Part shown: piece by piece, positions 38,102 to 50,000 of the stretch | Layout: the number at the start of each line of letters is the position of its first letter | How positions within the stretch are numbered: the stretch's first letter is position 1 | From: Ilex aquifolium | Lineage: Eukaryota > Streptophyta > Magnoliopsida > Aquifoliales > Aquifoliaceae | Reading direction: 5' to 3' | NCBI GenBank assembly: GCA_951799425.1 | Contig: OX637392.1 | Coordinates: forward strand, 41,182,593 to 41,246,592 | Length of the DNA: 64,000 bases | Made by a program: the position numbers and the translations under genes | Notes under the pieces: model-generated | Seen by the model: the letters and a program-made list of their open reading frames with translations, nothing else | The model's database searches: none | What the model was told of the DNA's origin: nothing

Positions 38102-39471
38102 TTAAAGTTTTGCACAATAACTGTCTATTGGAACGTTGGTGCATATCAGTTATATATATATACACACACACAATGAATTCAAAATAAACACCATGATGTA
38201 ATTGAAAATCAATAAATCCTAGTATTTAAATTGATAAAATTTTATAAGAAAATTAAGAAGTTTTAAAAAAATTTATTTTATTCTTACAATCCCCAAAAGT
38301 TTTTAAAACTTTGAAATATCTCAAAATATTTATGAAAATATATATACATAGGAAATAGGGCAACTATAGTTCTGTGCAATGGGTGTAGGTGTCTTCCGGA
38401 CTTGAACCTCACTTAGTTTTAACAGTTTCCCCATAAATGATCATAGTGACCAAAGGCTTGAACTAGACCCATTAGACCAGAGTTCAACAGGTCACACACA
38501 CACAGTACCGATGTTTGTTAAGATTCGCGGGGCAGTACTATTAACGGTCATGCACTTGATCTTGATTAATCTCATAAAAGTTTCTAGAGAATAACCCAAT
38601 TCTCATAGTCGTGGTCTCACGACAGCTCTCACTTAGGTGAGCCCTTCAAGGATACATGCGCACGATACTCTGCAAGAGTGTTCTTTTTTCGGTCTCATTC
38701 AGGGTATGAAAGCTTCCTTACCGTCACACTATGGATGCACTTCTGCCATAGGGATGAGCAAAAAAATATCTCATCTTGGATATTTCCTCAATAACAATGC
38801 TAATGAGTCACACAGTATTGAGTGTTTTTACCCATTGAACTTCCTTCATGGGGTCCCCAATCACAAAAGTTGGGTTACCTCCTTATGTGACTCTTTGTGG
38901 GCTTAAGTTCATCCCTCTCGACAGTTCTAAGACTACTTTCCTTGAAAGCCCTTTAGTTAGTTGATTAGTTATATTTAGCTCACACTTCACAAGTCTAGTG
39001 AGATTATGCTTTTACTCAACATTTTCTTTACTGATTTATATCTCACTTGTATATGTCTATTCATCTTTTTATTATTATGATTATGCTTCACAAGCTTAAT
39101 CACTGTCTTTCTGTCACAGTGTAATGAAATGGCGGCATAAGTTTTTCCACTAGAGGTATCTCAAGTAATAAGTTCTTAATCCACTCAGCCTCAGTGCATG
39201 TGGTAACTAAGGCTATAAGTTCTGACTCCATAGTACTTCTTGATATTATGGTTTGTTAGATACCCAAGATATGGCTGCTCCTCCTAACAAAAAGACATAA
39301 CCAGTAGTGAATTTTATATTTAAACTATTAGTGATCCAATTTGCATCAGTGAAGCCCTCAACCACACTTGAAAATCCACTATAACATAAAAGATTAGTCT
39401 AAGGTTCCTTTAAGAAACGTAAAGACTCTGTCTAAGGCAATCCAATGCTCTTTACTTGGACTATAAGTGTA
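38102..39471 (-). mobile_element. Old copia: RNase H part and 3' non-coding part
   Basis: Minus-strand translation of 39471-39100 shows RLSRYTYSPSKEHW, GYVFLLGGAAISW and the following RNase H motifs in copia order, and continues toward the LTR. It is fossil sequence with many breaks. The same gene resumes at 53235, past the Tat element. Confidence 0.6.
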
Positions 39472-39476
39472 CCTAC

Positions 39477-40169
39477 TGATGGTGTAAATCCACAGAGATG
39501 AGCTATGGAACTAAATTGAATGGCATAAACAATCTGCGTGGGGATTGGTAGGGCGTCTGAGCTACAAGGCACATGAAGTGGTGGGTGAATGTTCTAATTC
39601 ATGATGTATAGCGTGTGAAAATACAATAGAAGTATAGTGGTTCACCGGCTAGTGAGCTCGGCTAATCCACTCTCTAATTGAGACTCTTACTCCCTTGTCT
39701 TTATTGATGAAATTGAATGTGTTACAGTAGAATTATTCGAGTCTTCCCGTTTCTGGTTGTTCTCCCCCTCTTTTATGGCCTCATGCTTACCTCTAACGCG
39801 GAATTACCTCCCATATTAAAGGGATTGTGCCCTATCTTCATCCATAATTCCGGAGTTACCTAAACTCCATATGGCTGGCTTCAAACGGAGAGTTCTTTGC
39901 CTTCTTTCGTGGGATTCTCCTTAGCTTTAGGAGGGGATCGTGGTTGATTACGGGTCTTATGCCTTGGAATGGTTCTACTTTCCTTTTAGTGATATCCGTA
40001 GTTACCTTGCTGTCCTTTCACCATTTCTTAACTCGTGTCCTCAGCTGGGAGCTCACAGCGTTGACTAGATGAGCTCTGGCCAATGCCAGATGAGCTCTGC
40101 CTCTTCTGTCTGAGCTCCCGACCTGGGCTCATTTCCTGAGCTCGTGTCTGTTCATCTCAGGTATCATCA
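39477..40169 (-). repeat. 3' LTR (left in window) of the Tat element
   Basis: 693 bp, paired with 52537-53229, flanked on the left by CCTAC. Confidence 0.95.
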
Positions 40170-40183
40170 GTTGCCCCCCAGCC
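40170..40183 (-). promoter_or_regulatory. Polypurine tract of the Tat element
   Basis: In minus reading GGCTGGGGGGCAAC directly precedes the 3' LTR, the expected place for the plus-strand primer of reverse transcription. Confidence 0.7.
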
Positions 40184-40817
40184 CTTGCCTTAGGTTAGCC
40201 TGGGCAGGGGCTGATCTACACGAACTGAATTAGACCCGCACGTGGCCAGCATGTGGCTTTAGGATTTTTGACGGTTTACAGCAATCATGTCTTTCCTTGA
40301 TTCCCGCGCATGTCTTTGCCCACGTCCCTCAAGCTTTAAAGACCCAAACGACTACCTGAACCGTCTTTTCACACTATTCATCTTCCTCGCTGCTCCTTGT
40401 CTCCATTCTCTCTGCGATTTCGGACCATTTTGCTTGAGCCTTTCTGTTTTCTTGCTTGAAATCGGATTCCCTACCCTCGTTTCGAAGATTCGCATCGCCT
40501 TCTTCCTCTGACAGTGTTCCAGGCTATTGTTGCCGCTATTCCTGAGTTAGGTACGTTCCTTGCCCCTTCCTCTTCCTTCTTTTGCTCTGGATCCCTCGGA
40601 TTCGAGGTGGTTGCTTCATTTCTGGGCTTTTCGATTCTTTTATTTTTGGAATCGTGACCGTTGTTTAGCCCTCCTTCCTCATTTCGTTGATTGGAGCTCT
40701 ATAGCTCACATCCTTGCCATCGGAAGTTACTGTGCCGACCCAAGGGTTATTAGGGAGTGTCTGACCCGTGCTCCTTCGCTTTATCGTTCCTTTAACCTTC
40801 CTTTTTCTCTTCCTATC
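40184..40817 (+). other. Leader region of antisense gene 1
   Basis: Between the polypurine tract and the likely start at 40818. An open frame in phase with the gene begins earlier, at 40560, so the true start could be either codon. No convincing TATA box was picked out. Confidence 0.35.
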
Positions 40818-43443
40818 ATGTCTGCCTCTTCTGGGGCCACTCGCTCCTCTGTTTCACTTTTAGGGGCTAGGTCAGCCGAAGAGGATTCCGAACTAGGGGA
40901 GGTGGGTGACGAGATAGACAACTTCCCTGGGGTGGACGCCGTTGATTCTGAGGTTAATACCGAAGAGCCTCCCTCAGCGTCCCCCTCCGTGCCTCCTAGG
41001 CCAGACAAGGGCAAAGGCAAGGTCAGCGGAGTCGGGGTTGAAGGGAAGACCTCATATTTAGGGCTTGCCTTTAAGCATGCCGAGTCGGTGGGCTATAGTA
41101 AAGAGCACCCTGAGCTGATGAAAGTTTATAAGCTTCGTTACGGCTTTCCTCCTGGGGTCGAACCCTGGTGCTCAGACAAATCTGTCTACTATGTAGAACA
41201 AGTACACAACAGGGTCTGCTTCTTTCTTGCCTCCTTTGAGAACGGTCTTCGCTTTCCTCTGCACCCCTTCATTAAGGCTATTCTGCAACATTTCCATGTG
41301 TGCCCTTCCCAGGTTTCCCCCAATTTCTATGGTGTCATGGTTGGTCTTCTAGCCATCTTTAAGAAGCATAAGCTTGGGCTTCCCAGTGTTTCTTTGTTTT
41401 TGGAGCTCTTCAACGTCAAGCCGACCTCTGGAGGCTTCTTGTATGCCTCTAAGCGTGCCAACGTTAGGCAGCTTATCTCCAACATTCCGACCTCTCATAA
41501 GCACTGGAAGGAACACTTCTTTTTTGTTGGGGGCATCAATTGGGAGTATAATCCCGCTGATAGGACGGATACTCTTGGTATCCCTACAGCCTGGGCTGAA
41601 CCAGACAACTTGCGTGAGTCTTTTCTCAAGTCAACTTAGCTCTGACCTGGAACTGGCAGACCTTTTGTCTTTTTCTTATTTGCTTACTTTCTTCTTTTCA
41701 GGTGATCGTCTAGAGCTCAGCCCTGAGGATAGGGAATTGCTAGTGGAGTTGGAGAAGATCAAGCCAGAGAGGTACGCTGACCTCATTGAGTCACGAAATT
41801 TGGTGCGGATAGGTCTGAGTCCTCCCGAGGTGACCTTGGCGATCCCGTTATCGGTTTTAGGAGCTGACGAAGGTACCTTTTTTCTTTTCCTCTTCATTGT
41901 GCCTCCTCCCCTTCTTTTTCTCCTTACATCTCCCTATTCCCCCCAGATATTCCGGGTTCTTCTACTATGAAGTCTACCCCAGAAGAGCTCCAGGCCAAGG
42001 TGGATGAGCTGGTGAAAGGTGGTAGATCCAGCAAGCGCAAGTCCCGGGTTAGTTCTGGGAGTGGTCCCGGTACCCGGGCTAAAATTCCCAGATTAGAGGT
42101 GTCTTCTCCCCCCACTGTAGCTGAAGGACAGGTTCCAAGCAAGGCTCTGCCCTCCTCCTCTGGGACTCCACAATCCACAATCCCCCCCTCCCCTCCAGTG
42201 GCTCCTTCTGAGTTGGCGTCTGCTCAAGAGGGGGGGCAGGCTTCCCCTTCCTCTTCTGAGGTCGAGAAGGCTTTGAAACTAATTCCCGACCTCCAACCCT
42301 TAAATTTCAAGTATAGTGCCTCGGGGAAGGTGATTGAGAAAAAGGGGGAGGATGAGGACTCCTTTTTTGACAACATGGACCTTGCTGCTGGAGCTCTGTC
42401 CTCTATTTTTTCTGAATCTGATGTCTTGAAGGCTGCTTCCATGCCCCTCGAGGAATCCATCTCTTCAGCTCTTCAGGGGGTGGCTGCCGTAAGTGCTGGC
42501 CCCTTTTCCCCTTTGTTTATTCGTATTTTACGGTCTGATGTAATTTTCTGTTCTTTCTTTATATTCTCAGGCTGCCCTTCATACGAGAGGTCTGCTGCAC
42601 CGGGTCCAGTCTCAAGAAAGCTCCTTTAAAGTTCTGAAGACATATAAGGCCAAAATTTCTGAATTGTCTCTTGAGAATGAGGGCCTTAGAACTCAGAATG
42701 AAGACCTCAGAGCTCAGGTGGAGAACCTGAAAGAGCAATCGGTGAAGCAAGCTTCCTACCTTAAGCATACATTGACCGTCAAGGCCAGAGCTGAGGAAGG
42801 GGAGAAGAGAGCTCAGGACGAGCTGAGGCTGGTTAAGGAGGACCTGCAGCTTAAGGTTGAGGCGTGGACCAAGGCCAGCCAGGAGGCTTTTGACGCCAAG
42901 AAAGAGCTCAGCCAAGCCAAGCAAGACTATCTTGCCCTCAATGAAGCAAACGGCAAACTCTGTGAGGAGCTTGAGGAGCAGAAAAACTTGGTCACACAGA
43001 AAAGTAAGGAGATTACCGAGCTTAAGGATGAGGCCACCACTTTGTGGGCTACTGGGTGGGTTGCTTTTAGGCGTAAAGCAATCAAAGCTTACCCAGATCT
43101 CGCATTCAATTTCCCTATCCCTACTGAGGAGGAAATGGAAGAATCTGACTCTAGTGGTGAGGAAGACAACTCAGCTCTTCCTCCTGTAGCTCCACTCCCA
43201 GATGCCTCTGCTTCCCCCTCTACTGTTCTTGCTGTGGCCTTATCTGCTGTCCTGGTGACTAAGGTACCTGAACAAACAACATTGCCTGGTACGGCAGAGG
43301 CTCCTGGGGTCAATGTTTCCGTAAATTCCACTCCTCCGGCATCAGGATCCTTGCCCCCTGAGCTCCTGGGTTCTGCTTCTCCTGCTGATGCTATGTCTGC
43401 CGAGCTGCAGGGTCTTCTGTCCACTCCCCCTTCAGAAACTTAG
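40818..43443 (+). CDS. Antisense accessory gene 1 of the Tat element, PF04195-like, intron-containing
   Basis: This lies on the strand opposite gag-pol. It starts at MSASSGATRSS (40818; an in-phase ATG is also at 40560) and appears to have four exons separated by short introns with GT-AG borders, ending at 43443. The first exon has an acidic, Ser/Pro-rich head, then NGLRFPLHPFIKAILQHF and a long globular part. This resembles the 'putative gypsy type transposon' domain (Pfam PF04195, Transposase_28), found in antisense frames of Tat/Retand-type elements. The third exon is Ser/Pro-rich with a basic SSKRKSR patch; the last exon has a long coiled coil (SLENEGLRTQNEDLRAQVEN) and an acidic, Pro/Ser-rich tail. 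Its function is unknown to me. Domain recognition is by eye. The open, regularly bordered blocks indicate selection or a very recent origin. Confidence 0.75.
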
Positions 43444-44592
43444 GTCTTTTTGATTGTAATTTTTTTTGTAAAGAATTTTTGAGATGTAACTTTGACTTGG
43501 GCTAGGGCCTTGTGCTACTTTGTAATTTCTTTGTTATTTTGTTTTTTCATTGCTGGTTTATCATGTTCATATGTCCCTTCGAATTCCAGCACATATATGT
43601 TTTTGAATATATCTTTGAATTTGCGCACCTGTATGTATTCAACTTTGTATACTCCCCTTGTCCCCTTTTGCTTTGAGGGGTGCTGTGCACTTCTTGAAGC
43701 AAACTTACTAGATTTGAAGGGTACAGGAGACTTGGTGCTATGCTCAATTGCTTTTCCTTAGCCTTTTAAGCTCAGTGGTTGGCACCCTAAGAATCCATTA
43801 CTTATCCTTCTTCGTTTTGAGCAACTCAGACTGATATTCTGAACTGGCGTGCTCCTTCCGGGTTGCATAGCTCATGCTTGTGAATTCTTGCTGAGCTATG
43901 CAGCTCTTCTTTCCGAACCTAAGAGCTCTTACTGCGCTTTTTAACTCTTTTTGTTATCTTAAGAGCTCCTTCTGAGCTACTCGGCTCAGTTGTCTGACCT
44001 TAAAGGTTATTTCTGAGCTTCATTGCTCTTTCGACAGATCTCTTTCTGGAATAGATAACAAATCCTAGTGGCCTTCTTTGAGCAAGGCTATGAACTTTCA
44101 CCTGCTGTCAAGTTCCCTTGATGAACTGAAGAAACTATTAAGAGCTATTCCTCTTTAAGGTGAACAGGGCTGTTATGATCGCCGGCCTTAAAGACTTGCT
44201 ATGCCGGTGTCTTGTTTTTGACTGGGCTGAGCTAAAATGTGGAGGATATGTGGCTTGGTGGGGTCAGAATGTTCCGTTGTTGTCTTGAATGCAATATAAG
44301 GGGTGATCCTGTACGTATTTCTTTTCCCTCGTTTTTTCTCTCAACCGTTTCCCATAACCGTCACGTCTTTTCCCTTTCCATAACCGCAACCCCTTTCCAT
44401 AACCGTAGCCTCTTTCCATAACCGTAGCCACTTCCCATAACCGTAGCCTCCTTTATTAATTCAGAAACTACACAGGCAACTTGATTCCCTCTTTCTTGGT
44501 TCTTGGTTTCCTGAAAAGCTCCCAACTTTTCCTAACATATTTTTGACTCTCTTCTTGATTTCTTGCGTCTTTTTCCCTTACCAGCACTTTCG
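43444..44592. other. Spacer between the two antisense genes
   Basis: No open gene is recognised. It is rich in GAGCTC, AGCTC and GAGCT words (43800-44060). Just before antisense gene 2, at 44342-44450, a unit of about 18 bp with core CCATAACCGTAGCC is repeated about five to six times. Confidence 0.6.
44342..44450 (+). promoter_or_regulatory. Tandem CCATAACCGTAGCC boxes upstream of antisense gene 2
   Basis: Five to six direct repeats each contain TAACCG, which resembles plant MYB-type binding cores (AACCG/AACNG). They end 143 bp before the ATG at 44593. The position suggests a promoter role for the antisense gene; this is inference from motif and location only. Confidence 0.4.
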
Positions 44593-45682
44593 ATGGCTGC
44601 CCCTGCTTCTTCTTTGTTCCAGGAACGATCCTCTTTCGGAATCGGATGGAATTGGCATTGTCGCTATCTGTCCCCTTCAGTACTTGAATCTTCTGATTTG
44701 GTGGACATCAAAAAACGGTTTTTTCCTTATCTTGACTTGCCTTTGCGAGTCCCTTCCTCCGATGAGCCTTGCAACTACCTCCCCCGAGGGGAAGTCTGTT
44801 TCTTTGAAGGTGCTATGGACATGGGACTTCGCTTTCCCATTCATCCGGCCCTTGGGCGAGTTCTTGCCTACTATGGCCTGTGCCCTTCTCGCCTTTCTCC
44901 ACGAGGGTGGGCTGCTATGGTAAGCTTCTTCTTGTTCTGCCGCCTGCATGCTCTTGGCAGGTTCCCCTTTGTCTCTGAGTTCCTGTACTTCTTTGAGATT
45001 GAGGAAGATGATGCCCCCTGCTTCAGTTTCTTTCGTTGGAAGGATGTCAATTTACGCCCTTTGGTTCTAGATCTTCCCTCCAATCCTGAAGGGTGGTCTA
45101 AGCGTTTCTTCTTCGCCTCTGGAGGGTCTTGGAGGTCTCCTGAGGATCGCTGTCGTAAAGCTAGGATTCCTCGGTCCTGGAAGAGCTTCTCTCGCATTGG
45201 TAAGCTCGAGCTGAGCTCTTTTGGATATTTCTCCTTTTAAAGATATGCTCTTACTATGTCTCTGCTGCGCAGATCCACCTGATCTGGATTTACCAGGGAT
45301 GGTGAATATCAACGAGTTGCTGCTTGTGGAGTCCAAGACTTATTCCGAGCTGATGACGAGTGCAAACCTCTATTTGCTTGGGGCTGAGGCTACTGAGTTT
45401 GAGTTCTCCACTATTCCTTACCCTTCTTGGACCTCTTTCTCTGATTCTGATGAGGACGGGGGTTCTGACAAGGATGGAAACACCGTCACGAGTTCAAGGA
45501 AGCGTAAGAGGGATGACTCTCCTTCTCCTGACTCTTTGTCCACCATTTTTCTTACCTCCATTGGTCAGAAGCTCCTTGACTTGCTTTACAAGGCTGAGCA
45601 AGAAAGGGATGAGCTGAAGAAAGAGAATGCTAGCCTGAAGGGAGAGGTTGCTGAGCTAAGATCTGAACCTAAGAAAGACTAG
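44593..45682 (+). CDS. Antisense accessory gene 2 of the Tat element, PF04195-like, intron-containing
   Basis: This is a second plus-strand gene, starting MAAPASSLFQERSS at 44593 and apparently with two exons split by one short GT-AG intron near 45200-45272; it ends at 45682. The first exon holds GLRFPIHPALGRVLAYYGLCPS, HALGRFPFVSEFLYFFEI and WSKRFFFASGG. These align in order with GLRFPLHPFIKAILQHFHVCPS, LGLPSVSLFLELFNV and WKEHFFFVGG of antisense gene 1, so the two are diverged paralogues. The second exon has an acidic Ser/Asp stretch, a basic SSRKRKRDD patch that could be a nuclear signal, and a C-terminal coiled coil. It is shorter than gene 1. Function is unknown. I rate the paralogy as well supported by eye and the family name as likely. 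Confidence 0.7.
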
Positions 45683-46287
45683 GATCTTTGTTCTCCTGTA
45701 TTTTTCTTTCTTTTCCTGAACGATATCGGACTATGATTTTTTTTATACTTGTCCGCACGTTTATTTTCTTGGATATTCTGAATTCTAGTTTGTTCATTCT
45801 TGAGAATGCAAGCCCACATACGAGCTCTCTGTGTTTGAAATACGAACGTAGAAGGAAAACAGAAGATCATGCTTGCACTGACCTTAGTTCCTGACTAGTC
45901 TCAGAGATCAGTCCACGAACATTGATGGAAAACAGAAAATCATGTTTGTGCTGACCTCAATTCCCAACTGGTTTCCATTGGTCGTACCACGAGCGTTGAT
46001 GGAAAACAGAATATTATGTTGGTACCGACCTCACTTCCCATCTGGCTCTGCGAGCGCTCTCTGCCGCACTGGACATTTTAGGGTGTTCGAGGGTGTAGCC
46101 AGTGCATAAGGTGTCTCTAAGAAGAGTTCTTCCCTTAATCTGACTGTTGGTGTCTCAAAGAAGAGTTCTTCCCTTAATCTGACTGTTGGTGTCTCAAAGA
46201 AGAGACCAGTCTTGAATTCTACGAACCTAGAAGCTTGTACGCGCCGAGGAGTTGTAGAACTCATCTTGTTTTTGGGTAAGCTTGGAA
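45683..46287 (-). repeat. Short tandem repeats of 73-74 bp and 39 bp
   Basis: Units starting GGAAAACAGA lie at 45854, 45927 and 46001 (73-74 bp apart). A 39-bp unit starting GTGTCTC lies at 46111, 46150 and, in part, 46189. The 39-bp repeat is a codon multiple and is crossed by an open minus-strand frame (46031-46264), whose ATG overlaps the stop of the next frame upstream in an ATGA arrangement. Whether it is translated is unknown. Confidence 0.7.
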
Positions 46288-46935
46288 GCTTATCGCTTGT
46301 ATATGAGCTGAAGAGCTCATTTTATATTTATAAGCTTTGAAGCTTATCGTTTGCTTATGAGCTGAAGAGCTCATATTGCATTTATAAGCTTTGAAGCTTA
46401 TCGTTTGCTCGTGAGCTGAAGAGCTCATCTTGCATTTATAAGCTTTGAAGCTTATCGTTTGCTCGTGAGCTGAAGAGCTCGTCTTGCATTTATAAGCTTT
46501 GAAGCTTATCGTTTGCTCGTGAGCTGAAGAGCTCGTCTTGCATTTATAAGCTTTGAAGCTTATCGTTTGCTTATGAGCTGAAGAGCTCGTCTTGCATTTA
46601 TAAGCTTTGAAGCTTATCGTTTGCTTATGAGCTGAAGAGCTCGTCTTGCATTTATAAGCTTTGAAGCTTATCGTTTGCTTATGAGCTGAAGAGCTCGTCT
46701 TGCATTTATAAGCTTTGAAGCTTATCGTTTGCTCGTGAGCTGAAGAGCTCGTCTTGCATTTATAAGCTTTGAAGCTTATCGTTTGCTTATGAGCTGAAGA
46801 GCTCGTCTTGCATTTATAAGCTTTGAAGCTTATCGTTTGCTCGTGAGCTGAAGAGCTCCTCTTGCATTTATAAGCTTTGAAGCTTATCGTTTGCTCGTGA
46901 GCTGAAGAGCTCCTCTTGCATTTATAAGCTTTGAA
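46288..46935 (-). repeat. Twelve-unit 54-bp tandem repeat, open as an 18-residue repeat
   Basis: Twelve units of 54 bp, with minus-strand translation SFKAYKCKTSSSAHEQTI and a few substitutions, form an unbroken 226-codon frame (46261-46941) 61 bp downstream of the gag-pol stop. Each unit contains two dyads: ATAAGCTT-TG-AAGCTTAT and GAGCT-GAAG-AGCTC. Unit length is exactly 18 codons and none carries a stop. A relic of the same repeat lies in the older relative at 15480-15560, so it is a family feature. It could be a structural or regulatory RNA/DNA element, or a coding repeat; which is undecided. Confidence 0.9.
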
Positions 46936-47002
46936 GACCATTAAAGGGTGAATAGAGGACTTGCTCTTTTTTATTTAAAAGTAGTTCTATTACAGGTAAT
47001 AC

Positions 47003-50000
47003 TTACTGGAAAAACTTCTTAAGGTGCTCGGCATTCCATGAGTGAGGTAAAACCTTTCCTTCCTCTGTTTGTAACTCGTAATTCCCTGGTCTGATTATCC
47101 TTGACACGATATAGGGCCCTTCCCAATTGGGTCCCAATTTCCCATGCGTGGGATCCTTTCTCGCAAGCAGAAGCCTCCTAAGTACCAAATCTCCAACCTT
47201 GAAACTTCTGTGTCTTACCCTCCTGTCATAGTACCTTGCAGTTTTCCTTTGGTAAGCTCGGACACGGTGCAGAGCTCTGTCCCTCTTCTCTTCCAAGAGA
47301 TCGAGGTTTAGCAAGAGAGACTCATCATTGTGCTTGGAATCTGCAAACTCCACCCTTGGTGATTGGAGCCCTATCTCCACTGGGGCCACTGCCTCGGTTC
47401 CAAAGGCCAAAGCAAAGGGGGTTTCCTGAGTCGCAGATCTGGCGGTGGTCCTGTAGGCCCACAATACCTCCGGAATGTACTCCACCCATTTGCCTTTCAG
47501 GTTTTCTAGCTTGGTCTTCAAAGCTGACTTTATTGTTCTTATTGTGACCTCTGCCTGTCCATTAGACTGGGGATGGGCAGGAGCTGAGAAATAGTTTTTG
47601 ATTCCGAGCTCAGCACAAAAATTTTTGAACTTTGAATTATCAAACTGCTTTCCATTGTCAGATACGAATGCTCTGGGAACTCCAAACCTGCAAACTATCG
47701 ATTTCCAAACGAAGTTTTGAACTTTCTGCTCTGTGATCGTTGCCAAAGGTTCGACCTCTGCCCATTTAGTAAAGTAATCCACTCCTATGATGGCGAACTT
47801 GCACTGTCCCACACCGGTGGGAAGGGGTCCCAGAATGTCCAACCCCCACTGTTGAAAAGGCCATGGGCTTACCACCGAGGTTAGGAGCTCGGGAGGACAG
47901 TGGGACATATTGGCATGCTCCTGGCAAGTTTTACATTTTCTTACTAAGTCAGTAGCGCTTTTGAGCATGGTGGGCCAATAATACCCTTGCCTCAGTACTT
48001 TTCCTGCCAAGGCCCGAGCTCCTATGTGATTGCCACATATCCCCTCATGCACCTCTCTGAGTATGTAATTAGCATCTTCATCTCCTACGCACTTAAGGAG
48101 AGGCGTTGAGAATCCTCGTTTATACAGGCTTCCTTGGAGTAGGGAGAATCTAGCTGACCTGGTCCTCAACTTGGATGCCTCCTTAGTATCTCTTGGCAGA
48201 GTCCCATTTTGCAAGTATCCGATGATGGGGTCCATCCAGCTTGGCTGAGCTTCAACCGACAGCATGTCCTCTTCATTGATGCTTACTGAAGGCCCCGGGA
48301 GGTGCTCCACTGGAATTAGCCTATCCAAATCCTCTTGCGAGGCAGTTGCTAACCTTGCCAGGGCATCTGCTCTTGAATTTTCCGTTCTAGGCACGTGTCT
48401 GACCTTAACCTGCACAAACTTTTTCATTAGTTCTCGTACCTTTTTGAGGTAAAGGATCATCTTTTCGCCTCTTGCCTCGTAACATTCTTCTATCTGCTTC
48501 ACCACCAGCTGAGAGTCACTGCAGATCTCCAGCTGCTCCGCTTCCATAGAATGGGCAAGATTGAGCCCAGCGATGACAGCTTCGTATTCTGCTTCGTTAT
48601 TTGAAGCTCTGAACCCAAATCTAAGGGCGTACTCGACATCTATTCCTTCTGGAGAGGTCAAGATCATCCCTGCGCCGCTTCCCTGAGCATTAGCAGCTCC
48701 ATCTACCGAAAGCTTCCAGATGGGGAGGTCTGGTATTAAATCTGTGGTCTCCATAGGAGCTGCTGCTGTGAACTCTGCAATAAAATCTGCCAAAATTTGT
48801 CCTTTGATGGCAGTTCTTGGCTTATACCTAATATCAAATTCGCTGAGCTCCACGGCCCATTTAACCAACCTCCCCGAGGACTCTAGCTTGTGAAGTACTT
48901 GCTTCATTGGCTGATCTGTTGGAACCTCGATAGTATGAGCCTGGAAATAAGGTCTAAGTCTCCTAGCTGTTGTAACCAGAGCTAGAACGAGTTTTTCCAT
49001 TTTTGGATATCTCTCTTCTGCCCCCCTCAGAGCTCTGCTACAGTAGTAAACTGGTTGCTGAGCTCTGTCTCGCTCCCTAACCAGGGCTGCACTTGTTGAA
49101 AAATCTGAAACCGCTAAGTAGAGGGTGAGGACTTCCCCTTCTAAAGGGCTCACCAGAACAGGAGGAGAGCTCATATATTTCTTTAGGGCTTCGAATGCTT
49201 CTTCACACTTGGCATCCCATTGGAATGCCTTCTTCAATATCTGAAAAAATGGCTGGCATTTATCGCTGGACCTAGACACAAAACGGCTCAGTGCAGCTAT
49301 CCTACCTGTCAATCGTTGCACCTCTTTTGTGTTGGATGGTGATTTCATTTCCACCATTGCTTTAACCTTTTCTGGATTGGCCTCAATCCCTCTGCTGCTG
49401 ACTATAAAGCCCAGAAATTTTCCAGCAGAGACCCCAAATGCGCACTTCACAGGGTTTAGCTTCATTTTGTACTCCTTTAGAATTCGGAATGACTCGGCTA
49501 AGTGCTCGATGTGGAGCTCTGCCCTTAGTGATTTCACTAGCATGTCATCAATGTAAACTTCCATGGACGTTCCTATTTGCTTCTGGAACATTTTATTTAC
49601 TAACCGCTGGTAAGTGGCTCCAGCGTTCTTCAATCCGAAGGGCATGACCTGATAACAATATGTCCCTTGTTCTGTTACAAAGGAGGTCTTTTCTTGATCG
49701 CTGGGATCCATCTTGATCTGGTTGTAGCCTGAGAAAGCATCCATGAAACTGAGGAGCTCGTGCCCTGCTGTGGCATCCACTATTAGGTCAATCCGAGGTA
49801 AAGGGTAACTGTCCTTGGGGCATGCTCGGTTGAGATCAGTGAAGTCGATGCACAGTCGCCACTTCCCATTGGTTTTCTTTACAAGAACTACATTTGCTAG
49901 CCAGGTGGGGTAATCAATCTCCCTGATAGCCTTGGCATGGAGGAGTTTACTGACCTCCTCATTGATTGCCTTTTGTCTTTCAGAGGCAAAGCTCCTCCTC

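Noticed and set aside
42857-43424. Other-frame and opposite-strand open frames over antisense gene 1
   Set aside because: They shadow the last exon of that gene, which has the coherent coiled-coil and domain context.
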